Source: Myxococcota bacterium (GTDB taxonomy: Bacteria > Myxococcota_A > UBA9160 > UBA4427). Taken from it: a DNA stretch of 34,918 nt. The stretch lies in assembly GCA_028278345.1 (NCBI GenBank), contig JANQEL010000195.1, positions 1 through 34,918 of the forward strand, read 5' to 3'. Below are positions 8,850 to 16,289 of this stretch, piece after piece. The notes beneath the pieces were generated by a model, which was not told the DNA's origin, ran no database searches, and worked only from the letters and a program-made list of their open reading frames with translations. Both the position numbers and the translations under genes were made by a program. Each line of letters begins with the position of its first letter. Position 1 is the first letter of the stretch.

Positions 8850-9236
8850 CTACTTCGCTTCCGCGCTTCGCGTCAGGAGCTCGCCCGCGATCTCGCGCAG
8901 GGCTTCGGGCTCGAAGGGTTTCACCACGTAGGCATCGGCACCGAGCTGCATGCCCTTTTCTCGATCCTTGTCCGAGCCTTCCGTAGAAACGATGATGAGG
9001 GGCGTGTCGCGGTACTGGTCGTTGCCCTTCACGAAGGAGACGAGTTCGAGCCCGTTGATCTCCGGCATGTTGATGTCGGTGATCACGAGATCGACCTGTT
9101 CTCGCGGCAGGACACGCAAGGCTTCGAAGCCGTTGGCGGCCTCGATCACCTTGACCGGCTGTTCGAGTTCTTCGAGGGTGCTCGCGAGGAGTGACCGCAT
9201 CGTTGCGGAGTCCTCGACGATCAAGATTCGCTGCAC
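8850..9236 (-). CDS. cheY: CheY-like single-domain response regulator
   Basis: The 128-residue receiver has no output domain. Visible residues are the acidic pair E8-D9 (ILIVED), phospho-acceptor D54 (VITDINMP), T85 (IIVSTEG) and K106 (VVKPFEP), a complete active set. I place the start at the GTG at 9236-9234 because GGAGG lies six bases upstream and the protein then begins directly at the first beta strand. The alternative ATG at 9266 would add ten residues and bury that ribosome-binding site. It is first in the che operon, 9 bases ahead of cheA, and is the expected phosphorylation target. The output partner could be flagellar, pilus-related or one of the operon's scaffold proteins. Confidence 0.93.
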   Translation of the reverse strand: MQRILIVEDSATMRSLLASTLEELEQPVKVIEAANGFEALRVLPREQVDLVITDINMPEINGLELVSFVKGNDQYRDTPLIIVSTEGSDKDREKGMQLGADAYVVKPFEPEALREIAGELLTRSAEAK

Positions 9237-9323
9237 GGGTTTCCTCCAAAGCCGGAAATGGGGCATGGACGGATCGCCGGTATTGATCGGCCTCCGATGG
9301 ACTTTCTTGAGACAGGCCCGGGA

Positions 9324-9351
9324 CTTCCGCGGGCTTCTCGCACCGCGGAAG
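9324..9351 (-). other. Perfect inverted repeat upstream of cheY
   Basis: CTTCCGCGG at 9324-9332 and CCGCGGAAG at 9343-9351 pair perfectly (9 bp) around a 10-base loop, in the 229-base gap between cheY and the DUF4388 gene. No T-run follows on the minus strand, so this is not a standard intrinsic terminator. It may be an operator or a leader structure for cheY. Confidence 0.5.
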
Positions 9352-9429
9352 CGGCCTGCCTGCACCCAGCCGAAGTTTGTGCCGGATGCGGCCCCGGCGT
9401 TCGCGTGGCGATGCATCGATCGCATGCAG

Positions 9430-9456
9430 GCGAACGAGAATGCGCGTCTCGTTCGC
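9430..9456 (-). terminator. Hairpin just after the DUF4388 gene (terminator-like, no U-run)
   Basis: GCGAACGAGA (9430-9439) and TCTCGTTCGC (9447-9456) form a perfect 10-bp stem with a 7-base loop, starting 10 bases past the stop codon of the DUF4388 gene. The stem is strong, but no U-run follows on the minus strand. It may therefore end transcription with help from Rho, or protect the 3' end of the message. Confidence 0.5.
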
Positions 9457-9465
9457 GGCCCCCGC

Positions 9466-11313
9466 CTAGGCGTCGGGTTCGACGAGGGCGCGTTCGAGGG
9501 CGGCGCGGTCGAGGGCGAGGCCGGCGTGGTGGAGCACGACCTCGAGGGCGCTCGTGTCGCAGACCCGATCGCTCGCGCCGTTGTCGGCATAGAGCAAAGC
9601 CACCACCTGATCGGAACTGAGGATCGGCGCGACGTAGGCAGAATCCCCGGGCTCGGCGCCGAGTAGCAGACACAAACGCTGGTCACCCTCGTTCGCCGCG
9701 GGGGCGAGCACGGGCTGGCCGGTCTGGATCACCTGCGAGAAGCGTCCCGACTCGTCGCGTCCGAAGCGCAGCGCGCGCATCTCGATGTCGTCGGGGCCGC
9801 CACCGTCCTCGATGCCGAGCTGCGCCATGCCGAGCACTTCGTCGCCGCGCACCATCCACATGGCCACGCGTTCGAAGGTCTCGCTCGCGAAGCGCAGCAC
9901 AAGGGGAAGGATCTCGCCCTGGGAAGAGGTCTGGCTCAGGGTTTCGGTCGCGACCTTCAGGCGTTCGAGATCGTCGCTCGCTGGAGGCGCATCGGTGGCG
10001 GGTGGCGCGTTGCCCGAGCCCTGGGCCTGGTCGACCTGTTCGATCACCGCCTGGCAGAGTCGGGCCGCGGATTCCGCAGCCGATTCGCTGTTGCCGAGTG
10101 CCGTTTCCTCGGGATGCAGCACGATGGGGAGGTCGAGGGGCGGGGCGGGCGGGGCCTCCTCTGCGTCGGCCTGCAGCCACAGGATGGGCATGCGACTCGA
10201 CTGTTCGCGCAATCGCCGCACGAAGTCGGCGGCGTCGGCGATGCCGGAGAGCGGGCTGCCTTCGATCGCCGGAGCGACCAGCAGGGTCGGCGCCTGCGCG
10301 CGCGCGAGATACTGACGGATGCGTCCGAGTCCTTCCTGGGATTGCTGGAAGATGTGCACGCTGGTGAAGGCGGGTGCGAGGGCCGCGCGCACCCAGTCGA
10401 GCACGGCCAGGGATTCGTGGATCACGACCACCGGCGGGCGCGTCGCTGCCGGGGTCGATTCGACGACGGCTTCGGGGGCCGCGGGCGTCGGGCTCTCGAC
10501 GGGAGCCTCGAGGGGCGCTTCGAGAATGGATTCGGCAACCGGCTCCGGCGAGGCGGGTTCGACGATGGCTTCGGCCACCTCCACGGCTTCAACAATCGGT
10601 TCGGCGTCGGAGGGAGGCGCTGCCCCACCGGCGACATCGAGCAGGGCTTCCGCCACAGGCTCGTGATCGTCCACGACCCCGAACATCTCCTCTGCCGGGA
10701 GTTCGAAGCCCGGGTGTTCGGCTTCGTCATCGCCCTCGCCTTCCAATGCCAACGGAGCGCTCGCGTCTGCGGCTTCGGCGAAAGGATCGACGGTGGCTGC
10801 GCCGGGTTCCAAGGGTGCGCCGCGATCCTGTTCGTCCCGCACGCGAAGGCTCTCCATCGCGAGATACTGGGCGTTTACCCCGGACGAGAGCGACATCTCG
10901 TTCGCCAAGTACTCGTCTTCGGCACCGACGTCGAAAGAGAACTCGCCGGTCGTCCAGCTGAACATCGCGCCGACGGCGTTCTCCGCACACTCGCGGCGCA
11001 GGGATTCGATGCGCTCGGGCCCCACGTCGGTCTGGCGGCTCAACACGCTCGCCAGCGGCTCACCGGCATTGCGTGCATGGTTGGCCGCGGCTTCGAAATC
11101 CGCGTCCGAGACGAAGCCGCGATCGACCAGCAGCCCGCGCAGATCGTCCGGATCGCCCTTCAAGGTGGCCAGGCGAACCAGCCCCTCCTGGAAGACGATG
11201 CGCCCCTCACCCGACTCTCCGCGAATCGAAAGAACACCGGACTTCTGCGACAAGTGAATGATTTGAAGGATGTCCCCCAGACCGAGGTCTTCGAGACTTC
11301 CAATCAGGCTCAT
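9466..11313 (-). CDS. DUF4388 / pseudo-receiver / GAF-like sensory protein
   Basis: The 615-residue protein starts with a DUF4388 domain (about 1-140: MSLIGSLEDLGLGDILQIIH, SGVLSIRG, GRIVFQEGLVRLATL). An acidic Ala/Pro/Glu-rich linker (about 165-305) follows. Next is a receiver-shaped domain (about 310-400) whose phospho-Asp position reads LLVAPAIEG and whose Lys position reads LHPEE, so it cannot be phosphorylated in the normal way. The C-terminus (about 440-610) looks like a GAF domain (ILPLVLRFASETFERVAMWMV, YVAPILSSDQVVALLYADN). I chose the ATG at 11313 because GGAG precedes it by about seven bases; an upstream start would add nine residues. It sits between the M17-like gene and cheY. DUF4388 proteins often accompany two-component and chemosensory genes; the ligand is unknown. 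Confidence 0.82.
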   Translation of the reverse strand: MSLIGSLEDLGLGDILQIIHLSQKSGVLSIRGESGEGRIVFQEGLVRLATLKGDPDDLRGLLVDRGFVSDADFEAAANHARNAGEPLASVLSRQTDVGPERIESLRRECAENAVGAMFSWTTGEFSFDVGAEDEYLANEMSLSSGVNAQYLAMESLRVRDEQDRGAPLEPGAATVDPFAEAADASAPLALEGEGDDEAEHPGFELPAEEMFGVVDDHEPVAEALLDVAGGAAPPSDAEPIVEAVEVAEAIVEPASPEPVAESILEAPLEAPVESPTPAAPEAVVESTPAATRPPVVVIHESLAVLDWVRAALAPAFTSVHIFQQSQEGLGRIRQYLARAQAPTLLVAPAIEGSPLSGIADAADFVRRLREQSSRMPILWLQADAEEAPPAPPLDLPIVLHPEETALGNSESAAESAARLCQAVIEQVDQAQGSGNAPPATDAPPASDDLERLKVATETLSQTSSQGEILPLVLRFASETFERVAMWMVRGDEVLGMAQLGIEDGGGPDDIEMRALRFGRDESGRFSQVIQTGQPVLAPAANEGDQRLCLLLGAEPGDSAYVAPILSSDQVVALLYADNGASDRVCDTSALEVVLHHAGLALDRAALERALVEPDA

Positions 11314-11470
11314 TGCGAACTCCAGCGTGGTGCGCAGCAAACGACGAAACCGGTCCCGTGCGGGAAACGCGGTTCCCGAGAGAGGATCGGCCGAACGGCA
11401 GCCGACTTGAACCGCCTCGCTTCGATCCGGTTGCTGGCGGGCTGCCCCGGGAAGACGCTGAAACCCTGCT

Positions 11471-12109
11471 TCAGGACTGGCTTCGGTAGGGAGTTGCTCC
11501 CGCCGGAGCGAGATCTTCGGGCTGGGAACGCGGCGTCGGTGCGGGGCGCCGATAGCGCATCAGGGGATCGGGCATTCCCTCGAGCACCTGGTCGAGGGCC
11601 ACGCCTGCGCGATTCACCTCTTCTTCGGGGAGCACGATGCGCAGGCGCATCGAAGCCTGTGCCCGGCGAAAGCCCTCGCGTGCACCCGTGACGAAAGCTT
11701 CCGCACAGCGCGGAAACTCATCGCCTTCGGTGCCGAGCGGGGCCATCGCAATCGAATCGGCCCCCAGATCAGCCGCACGTTCGACGACTTCGCAGACGCA
11801 TTCGGCCAACGACTGCAGGCGGTATTCGCTGCGCGGACCGAGGCCGAGAACGAGGACCCGCCGCGCCAGCAGCTGCCCCCAACTGGGGATCAGCAGGGCT
11901 TCCTCCCGCGCCCCCGAGAGCCGACCTGCGGCGATCTGCTCCGAAACCAGGCCGCACAGGCGCCAATCGACGCGTCCGGCGCCCCCGCGCAGGGGAATCT
12001 CGTCGGCGAACAGACCCGCTACCGCGAGATCGACGCGTGCACGCTCGAGGCGCTCACCGCCGATTTCGAAATCGAGAATGCCCTTTGCGCCTCCGCCCAC
12101 CCTGCTCAC
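11471..12109 (-). CDS. Stand-alone M17 aminopeptidase N-terminal-domain protein
   Basis: The 212-residue product resembles only the N-terminal (macro-like) domain of leucyl aminopeptidases: VDLAVAGLFADEIPLRGGAGRVDW, ALLIPSWGQLLARRVLVLGLG and GADSIAMAPLGT. The two-zinc catalytic domain that makes up the second half of M17 enzymes (about 480-500 residues in full) is absent, and the reading frame ends cleanly. It is therefore not expected to be a peptidase; ligand or nucleotide binding is possible. It starts at a GTG overlapping the nusB stop (GTGA). After its stop, 157 bases separate it from the DUF4388 gene. The domain assignment is good, the role unknown. Confidence 0.75.
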   Translation of the reverse strand: MSRVGGGAKGILDFEIGGERLERARVDLAVAGLFADEIPLRGGAGRVDWRLCGLVSEQIAAGRLSGAREEALLIPSWGQLLARRVLVLGLGPRSEYRLQSLAECVCEVVERAADLGADSIAMAPLGTEGDEFPRCAEAFVTGAREGFRRAQASMRLRIVLPEEEVNRAGVALDQVLEGMPDPLMRYRRPAPTPRSQPEDLAPAGATPYRSQS

Positions 12110-12609
12110 TCCGCTCGCTTCGCCACGGCGTCGAGCACGCCGTTCACGAAGGCCGGCGACGTATCGGCTCCGAAGCGCCGCGCGAGTTCGATGGCCTCGT
12201 CGATCACCACCGGCGCCGGCGTGTCGCTGTGCAGCAGCTCGTAGCTCGCAAGACGCAGGATGTTGCGATCGACGACCGCCATGCGTTCGACGCGCCAGTT
12301 GCTCGCGTGTTCGCTCAGCACGGCGTCGAGTTCGTCGCTGTGTTCGATCACCTGCAGCGCGAGGTGCCGCGCGAAGTCGTGGGCGGCCTTCGGCATCTCG
12401 AAGTGGGCCGCGACCGCGTCGAAGATCTCGTCGGGGGTCGACGGTGTGGTCGGCAGCGGGACCGGAGGCGCATCCGGGTGTCTTTCTGCACCCGTCGCTT
12501 CGTCGGACGCACCCGCGCGCTCGCCCCGCTGCTGCAGGTCAGCGGCGAACAGCGCCTGCAGCGCCACTTCGCGGGCGCGACTTCGCGCTTCGCCTGGGGA
12601 GGTCGTCAC
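12106..12609 (-). CDS. nusB: Transcription antitermination factor NusB
   Basis: NusB binds boxA RNA with S10 (NusE) to allow antitermination, chiefly in rRNA operons. The N-terminal helix (SRAREVALQALFAADLQQRG) and the conserved C-terminal half (VERMAVVDRNILRLASYELL, PAPVVIDEAIELARRFG, SPAFVNGVLDAVAK) are clear. At 167 residues it is longer than the usual 135-145. The extra length is a Pro/Thr-rich insert after helix 1 at about residues 30-60. The GTG start overlaps the ribH stop by four bases, the classical ribH-nusB arrangement, and its own stop overlaps the start of the M17-like gene. Confidence 0.95.
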   Translation of the reverse strand: MTTSPGEARSRAREVALQALFAADLQQRGERAGASDEATGAERHPDAPPVPLPTTPSTPDEIFDAVAAHFEMPKAAHDFARHLALQVIEHSDELDAVLSEHASNWRVERMAVVDRNILRLASYELLHSDTPAPVVIDEAIELARRFGADTSPAFVNGVLDAVAKRAE

Positions 12610-13094
12610 GATCCGTCCGCGCTGGGAGGCTTGGCGAGAGCGGGCAGCAGGTTCGCCATCTCGATCGCGGCCAGCGTCACGTCCGCGCCCTTGTTGCCTT
12701 CGCAGCCGCCGGCGCGATCCATCGCCTGTTCGATGTCGTTCACCGTCAGCACGCCGAAGGCCACCGGCACAGCCGTCTCGCGCATCACTTCGCGCACGCC
12801 GTCGGTCACGCCATCGCAGACGTAGTCGAAATGCGGTGTGCCGCCACGGATCACGCTGCCCAGGGTGACGATTGCGTCGTAGCGCCCGGAGATCGCGAGG
12901 AGCCGCGCGGCCTGGGGGATCTCGAAGGCGCCCGGGACCCAGGCGATGTGGAGATCGTCCTCCCGCCCGCCGTTGTCGAGGAAGGCCGAACGGGCGCCGT
13001 CGAGCAGGCGGGCGCTGATGAGATGGTTGAAACGCGCCACCACGACAGCGAGGCGAAGGCCCGTGGCGTCGAGGTTGGCGGGATAGGTCTGCAT
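12606..13094 (-). CDS. ribH: 6,7-dimethyl-8-ribityllumazine synthase
   Basis: RibH condenses 5-amino-6-(D-ribitylamino)uracil with 3,4-dihydroxy-2-butanone 4-phosphate, the penultimate step of riboflavin synthesis, usually as a pentamer or 60-mer. The 162 residues show the substrate-binding motifs RFNHLI (21-26), VPGAFEIP (53-60) and GSVIRGGTPHFDYV (79-92), with His88 as the catalytic histidine. Length is normal. It lies 44 bases after ribD and overlaps nusB. The ribE and ribBA genes that commonly sit between ribD and ribH are not here. Confidence 0.97.
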   Translation of the reverse strand: MQTYPANLDATGLRLAVVVARFNHLISARLLDGARSAFLDNGGREDDLHIAWVPGAFEIPQAARLLAISGRYDAIVTLGSVIRGGTPHFDYVCDGVTDGVREVMRETAVPVAFGVLTVNDIEQAMDRAGGCEGNKGADVTLAAIEMANLLPALAKPPSADGS

Positions 13095-13138
13095 GGGATC
13101 GGTCCGGGCGGCTCGTGGGGTTGGAGGCGCGCTTGGGT

Positions 13139-14284
13139 TCAGCGGTTCGAGTCGATGCGGGCCGTGATGTGGAGATCGTCGCCGCGTCGTCGCACGCGCA
13201 GGGTGGGAAGGTCGATGGCGTCGGCCAGGTGCTCCACGCCGAGGGAGGCCAGGGCGGCGCGCCCGTCCCCCCCGATCAACATGGGCGCCTGGAACCAGTG
13301 TATCTCGTCTACGCAGCGCGCGCGGAGGAGCGCGGCGGCGAGCCCCCCTCCCCCTTCGACGAAGAGGGTGGTGAGCCCCCGATCACCCAGGCGTTGCAGG
13401 GCCTTGGCGAGGTCGAGGTGTGGACCGCGACGCGGGACGTCGATCCGCTCGACACCACGGGTGGAAAGGGCCCGGCTGCCGCGCGCATCCCGACGACACA
13501 GGAGCCAGGTTTCGCCCGCGTGGACCGAACCGCCGCGCGGCGCTCGTTTCGGTGCGGCGAGCAGTCGCGCATCGGGGCAGGCCCGGGGAAAGCGGAGCCC
13601 TCCATCCACCACGATGCGCACCGGTCTATGAACGATGCGCCTTCCCCTGCGTGCCGTGAGCTCGGGATCGTCGGCGATCGCGGTACCGGAGCCCACCATG
13701 ACCGCGTCGGAGCGGCCGCGCAGTTCGTGCACGAACGCACGCGAGGCCGGGCCCGTGATCCAGCGCGACTGCCCCGTGGCCGTGGCGATGCGCCCGTCGA
13801 GGGTGGTCGCGAGCTTCAGGGTCACGAAGGGGCGGCCGCGGTCGCACAGCGAGAAGAAGCCGCGATGCTGTTCGCGGCAGGCCTCTTCCAACACCCCCAT
13901 TTCGACTTCGATGCCCGCCCGGCGCAGCTTCGCGATGCCCCGACCGCGCACGCGCGAATGGGGATCGCGGCAGCCGACGTAGACCTTGCGAATGCCCGCC
14001 TCGATCAGGGCCTCGGTGCACGGGCCCGTGCGTCCGGTAAAACAACAGGGCTCGAGAGTGACCGCGATGCTGGCACCGCGCAGTCGCGCCCTGCCCACCT
14101 TGCGCGCCGCCGCCTCGAGGGCGACGACCTCGGCGTGCTTGCCGGGGGGTGGCTCGGTGGCACCCCGGCCGAGGATCCGATTGCCTCGGAACACCACGGC
14201 ACCCACGGCGGGGTTCGGGAAGGTGCGCCCGAGTGCGCTGCGCGCGCGGGCGAGCGCCTGCTTCATCGCCGCTTCGGGGGTCAA
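13139..14284 (-). CDS. ribD: Riboflavin deaminase/reductase RibD
   Basis: RibD catalyses the second and third steps of riboflavin synthesis. The N-terminal deaminase half shows TFPNPAVGAVV, the zinc-site HAEVVAL and LEPCCFTGRTGPC. The C-terminal reductase half shows RPFVTLKLATTLDGRIA, GQSRWITG, SDAVMVGSGT and LFVEGGGGLAAALL. The start is not ATG: TTG at 14284-14282 overlaps the nrdR stop (TTGA), has GAGGA about nine bases upstream, and restores six residues (TPEAA region) that align with the usual N-terminus. The first in-frame ATG (14266) has no ribosome-binding site. The motif normally read as PCSH is PCCF here. Product 381 residues. Confidence 0.95.
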   Translation of the reverse strand: MTPEAAMKQALARARSALGRTFPNPAVGAVVFRGNRILGRGATEPPPGKHAEVVALEAAARKVGRARLRGASIAVTLEPCCFTGRTGPCTEALIEAGIRKVYVGCRDPHSRVRGRGIAKLRRAGIEVEMGVLEEACREQHRGFFSLCDRGRPFVTLKLATTLDGRIATATGQSRWITGPASRAFVHELRGRSDAVMVGSGTAIADDPELTARRGRRIVHRPVRIVVDGGLRFPRACPDARLLAAPKRAPRGGSVHAGETWLLCRRDARGSRALSTRGVERIDVPRRGPHLDLAKALQRLGDRGLTTLFVEGGGGLAAALLRARCVDEIHWFQAPMLIGGDGRAALASLGVEHLADAIDLPTLRVRRRGDDLHITARIDSNR

Positions 14285-14766
14285 GCTTCGGGTTCCTCGC
14301 GACCCCCGTCGGCCCTCCGCTCCGCCAGGTCGGCGAAGAAGCGGTCGTAGTCGTCCGAGCTGTCGAAGTCGAGGAAGACCGAGGCGAAACGCACGGCGGC
14401 CAGCGAGTCGAGTTCGATCAGGCCGCGCATGGCCTCTTCGCCGATCACACGGCTGGTCACTTCCTTCTCGCCCCCTTCGTGGATCACGCGCTCGATCCCG
14501 TCGAGCAGGCGCTCGATTGCGTCGGCGCTCACCGGGCGCTTCACGCAGGCGGCCTCGATGCCGCGCTGCAACTTGTCGCGGTCGTAATCCTCGCGGCGCG
14601 CGTCGTGCTTGATCACGCGCGGCAGCACGGTCTCGAGGCGTTCGCGCGTCGTGAAGCGGCGCCCGCACTCTTCGCATTCGCGGCGGCGTCGAATCTCCTC
14701 ACCTTCCTTGGTGAGGCGGGTATCGATCACCTTGTTCTCTTCGTCGCCGCAGAATGGACAGCGCAC
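14281..14766 (-). CDS. nrdR: Transcriptional repressor NrdR
   Basis: NrdR senses ATP/dATP through an ATP-cone and represses ribonucleotide reductase genes at NrdR boxes. The 161 residues begin with the zinc ribbon (CPFC at 3-6 and CEEC at 31-34, with RRRRECEECGRRFTTRER typical of the family). The ATP-cone follows (LPRVIKHDARREDYDRDKLQRG, then LIELDSLAAVRFASVF). The start is GTG at 14766-14764, three bases after the glyA stop. The glyA-nrdR-ribD order is common in deltaproteobacteria, so this placement does not imply that NrdR controls its neighbours; I did not recognise an NrdR box in the window. Confidence 0.97.
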   Translation of the reverse strand: MRCPFCGDEENKVIDTRLTKEGEEIRRRRECEECGRRFTTRERLETVLPRVIKHDARREDYDRDKLQRGIEAACVKRPVSADAIERLLDGIERVIHEGGEKEVTSRVIGEEAMRGLIELDSLAAVRFASVFLDFDSSDDYDRFFADLAERRADGGREEPEA

Positions 14767-14769
14767 CGC

Positions 14770-16047
14770 TCAGTCCCGATCGTTCCAGCGATCCTCGTAG
14801 AGCGGGAAGTTGCGACAAAGGGCTTCGACATCGCTGCGGATCGCGTCGAGGGCGTCGACGTCGCCCGGGTTCTCGAGTACCCGCGCGACGAGGCCACCGA
14901 TGGTGCGCATCTCGCCTTCCTTCATGCCGCGGGTCGTGACCGCCGGCGTTCCGATGCGGATGCCCGAAGTCACCATGGGCTTGCGCGGATCGAAGGGCAC
15001 CATGTTCTTGTTCGCCGTGATGCCCGCGCGGTCCAGCGCGATCTGCGCGGCCTTGCCCGTGGTGTCGCGGTCGACCAGGGAGAGCAGGAAGAGGTGGTTG
15101 TCGGTGCCGCCCGAGACCACCGCGAAACCGCGCTCGATGAAGTCCTCGGCGAGGGCCTTCGCGTTGGCGACGATCTGCTGGCAGTAGGTCGTGAAGGCTG
15201 GCGAGAGCGCCTCCTTGAACGCCACCGCCTTGCCCGCGATCACGTGCATCAGCGGACCGCCCTGGGAGCCCGGGAAGATCGCGCTGTCGATCTTCTTCTT
15301 GTAGTCCTCGTCGCACAGGATCAGGCCACCGCGCGGGCCGCGCAGGGTCTTGTGCGTGGTGGTGGTCACCACCTGGGCGTGACCGATCGGCGAGGGATGC
15401 ACGCCTGTCGCGACGAGCCCCGCGATGTGGGCGATGTCGGCGAAGAGCACGGCTCCGACCTCGTCGGCGATCTCGCGGAACTTCGCGAAGTCGATGGTGC
15501 GCGAGTACGCCGTGGCTCCGCACTGGATCATCTTCGGCCGATGTTCCAGCGCGAGGTCGCGCAGTTCGTCGTAATCGATGCGCTCGTCGTCGCGACGCAC
15601 GCCATAGGGAACGATCTTGTAGTTCTTGCCCGAGAAGTTGACCGGGCTGCCGTGGGTGAGGTGCCCGCCGTGGTCGAGGTTCATGGCGAGCACGGTGTCA
15701 CCGATCTCGAGCAGCGCCTGATAGACGGCGGCGTTCGCGCTGCTGCCCGAGTGGGGCTGCACGTTCGCGTGATCGACGCCGAAGAGCTCCTTGGCGCGGT
15801 CGATCGCAAGGGTTTCGACTTCGTCGACGAACTCACAACCGCCGTAGTAGCGACGCCCGGGATAACCCTCGGCGTACTTGTTCGTGAGCGCCGAACCGAC
15901 GGCTTCGAGGACCGCCTTCGATACGAAGTTCTCCGACGCGATCAATTCGATCGAGAGCGCCTGTCGCTTCGTCTCGCGGCGGATCCACTGTGCGATGTCG
16001 GGATCGCTGTTGTCGAGGTTGGGTGTCGCGCTGCTGGGGTCGGCCAT
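14770..16047 (-). CDS. glyA: Serine hydroxymethyltransferase
   Basis: GlyA is a cytosolic PLP enzyme that interconverts serine and glycine with tetrahydrofolate and supplies one-carbon units. The 425-residue protein has the expected length. Visible motifs are [10 protein letters not shown] (32-41), the [15 protein letters not shown] substrate and PLP region, [12 protein letters not shown] (94-105), and the PLP-binding Lys233 in [16 protein letters not shown]. The ATG at 16047-16045 has only a weak ribosome-binding site (GAGATC). It is preceded by a 242-base gap after fabF with a candidate promoter and a strong hairpin ending 15 bases before the start. It heads the glyA-nrdR-ribD-ribH-nusB run. 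Confidence 0.97.
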   Translation of the reverse strand: MADPSSATPNLDNSDPDIAQWIRRETKRQALSIELIASENFVSKAVLEAVGSALTNKYAEGYPGRRYYGGCEFVDEVETLAIDRAKELFGVDHANVQPHSGSSANAAVYQALLEIGDTVLAMNLDHGGHLTHGSPVNFSGKNYKIVPYGVRRDDERIDYDELRDLALEHRPKMIQCGATAYSRTIDFAKFREIADEVGAVLFADIAHIAGLVATGVHPSPIGHAQVVTTTTHKTLRGPRGGLILCDEDYKKKIDSAIFPGSQGGPLMHVIAGKAVAFKEALSPAFTTYCQQIVANAKALAEDFIERGFAVVSGGTDNHLFLLSLVDRDTTGKAAQIALDRAGITANKNMVPFDPRKPMVTSGIRIGTPAVTTRGMKEGEMRTIGGLVARVLENPGDVDALDAIRSDVEALCRNFPLYEDRWNDRD

Positions 16048-16062
16048 GTCCGGGATCTCGTT

Positions 16063-16098
16063 GTGCACGGCGCGCGTTGCGCGCGCTTTCGGGTGCAC
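16063..16098 (-). promoter_or_regulatory. Strong hairpin in the glyA leader
   Basis: On the minus strand GCGCGCG and CGCGCGC (16086-16080 and 16076-16070) pair perfectly over a 3-base loop. They are enclosed by a GTGCAC pair (16098-16093 with 16068-16063) separated by an asymmetric internal loop (CCGAAA against a single C). The foot lies 15 bases before the glyA ATG, immediately upstream of its only ribosome-binding-like bases. There is no U-run, so it looks more like a translational control or RNA-stability element than a terminator. Confidence 0.5.
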
Positions 16099-16188
16099 GG
16101 GTTGTTTCCGTTGCGAATCGGCTCGGCGCCCCCCGCGCTGAACCCGCCTGCAACGAATGGGGGGCCGCGAAGGCTCGCGGCGGCGTAG

Positions 16189-16216
16189 AACATAGCGGGC
16201 CACTTGATGCGGTCGA
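16189..16216 (-). promoter_or_regulatory. Candidate glyA promoter
   Basis: Reading the minus strand, TCGACC (16216-16211) is followed after 16 bases by TATGTT (16194-16189), each matching four of six sigma-70 consensus bases. It would give a leader of about 135 bases containing the glyA hairpin. The match is moderate. Confidence 0.35.
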
Positions 16217-16289
16217 CGCTCCTGCGCATGCGTGAGCCGGCGAAGGGCTCGATCCGAACGCCCGTTCTGCGCGGACGACGTCGCTCGGC

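Noticed and set aside
9234..9686. N-terminal extension of cheY through the upstream gap
   Set aside because: The extra sequence is Arg/Pro-rich and runs into the DUF4388 gene; a GGAGG site six bases before the GTG at 9236 fixes the start.
11637..13631. Plus-strand open frame of 664 codons opposite the rib/nus genes
   Set aside because: Covers four conserved minus-strand genes; extremely Arg/Ser-rich and without any domain.
16063..16098. Hairpin as fabF terminator
   Set aside because: It lies about 190 bases beyond the fabF stop, has no U-run and is next to the glyA start, so a glyA leader element fits better.
14149..16188. Plus-strand open frame of 679 codons opposite glyA and nrdR
   Set aside because: Antisense to highly conserved housekeeping genes; no motif.
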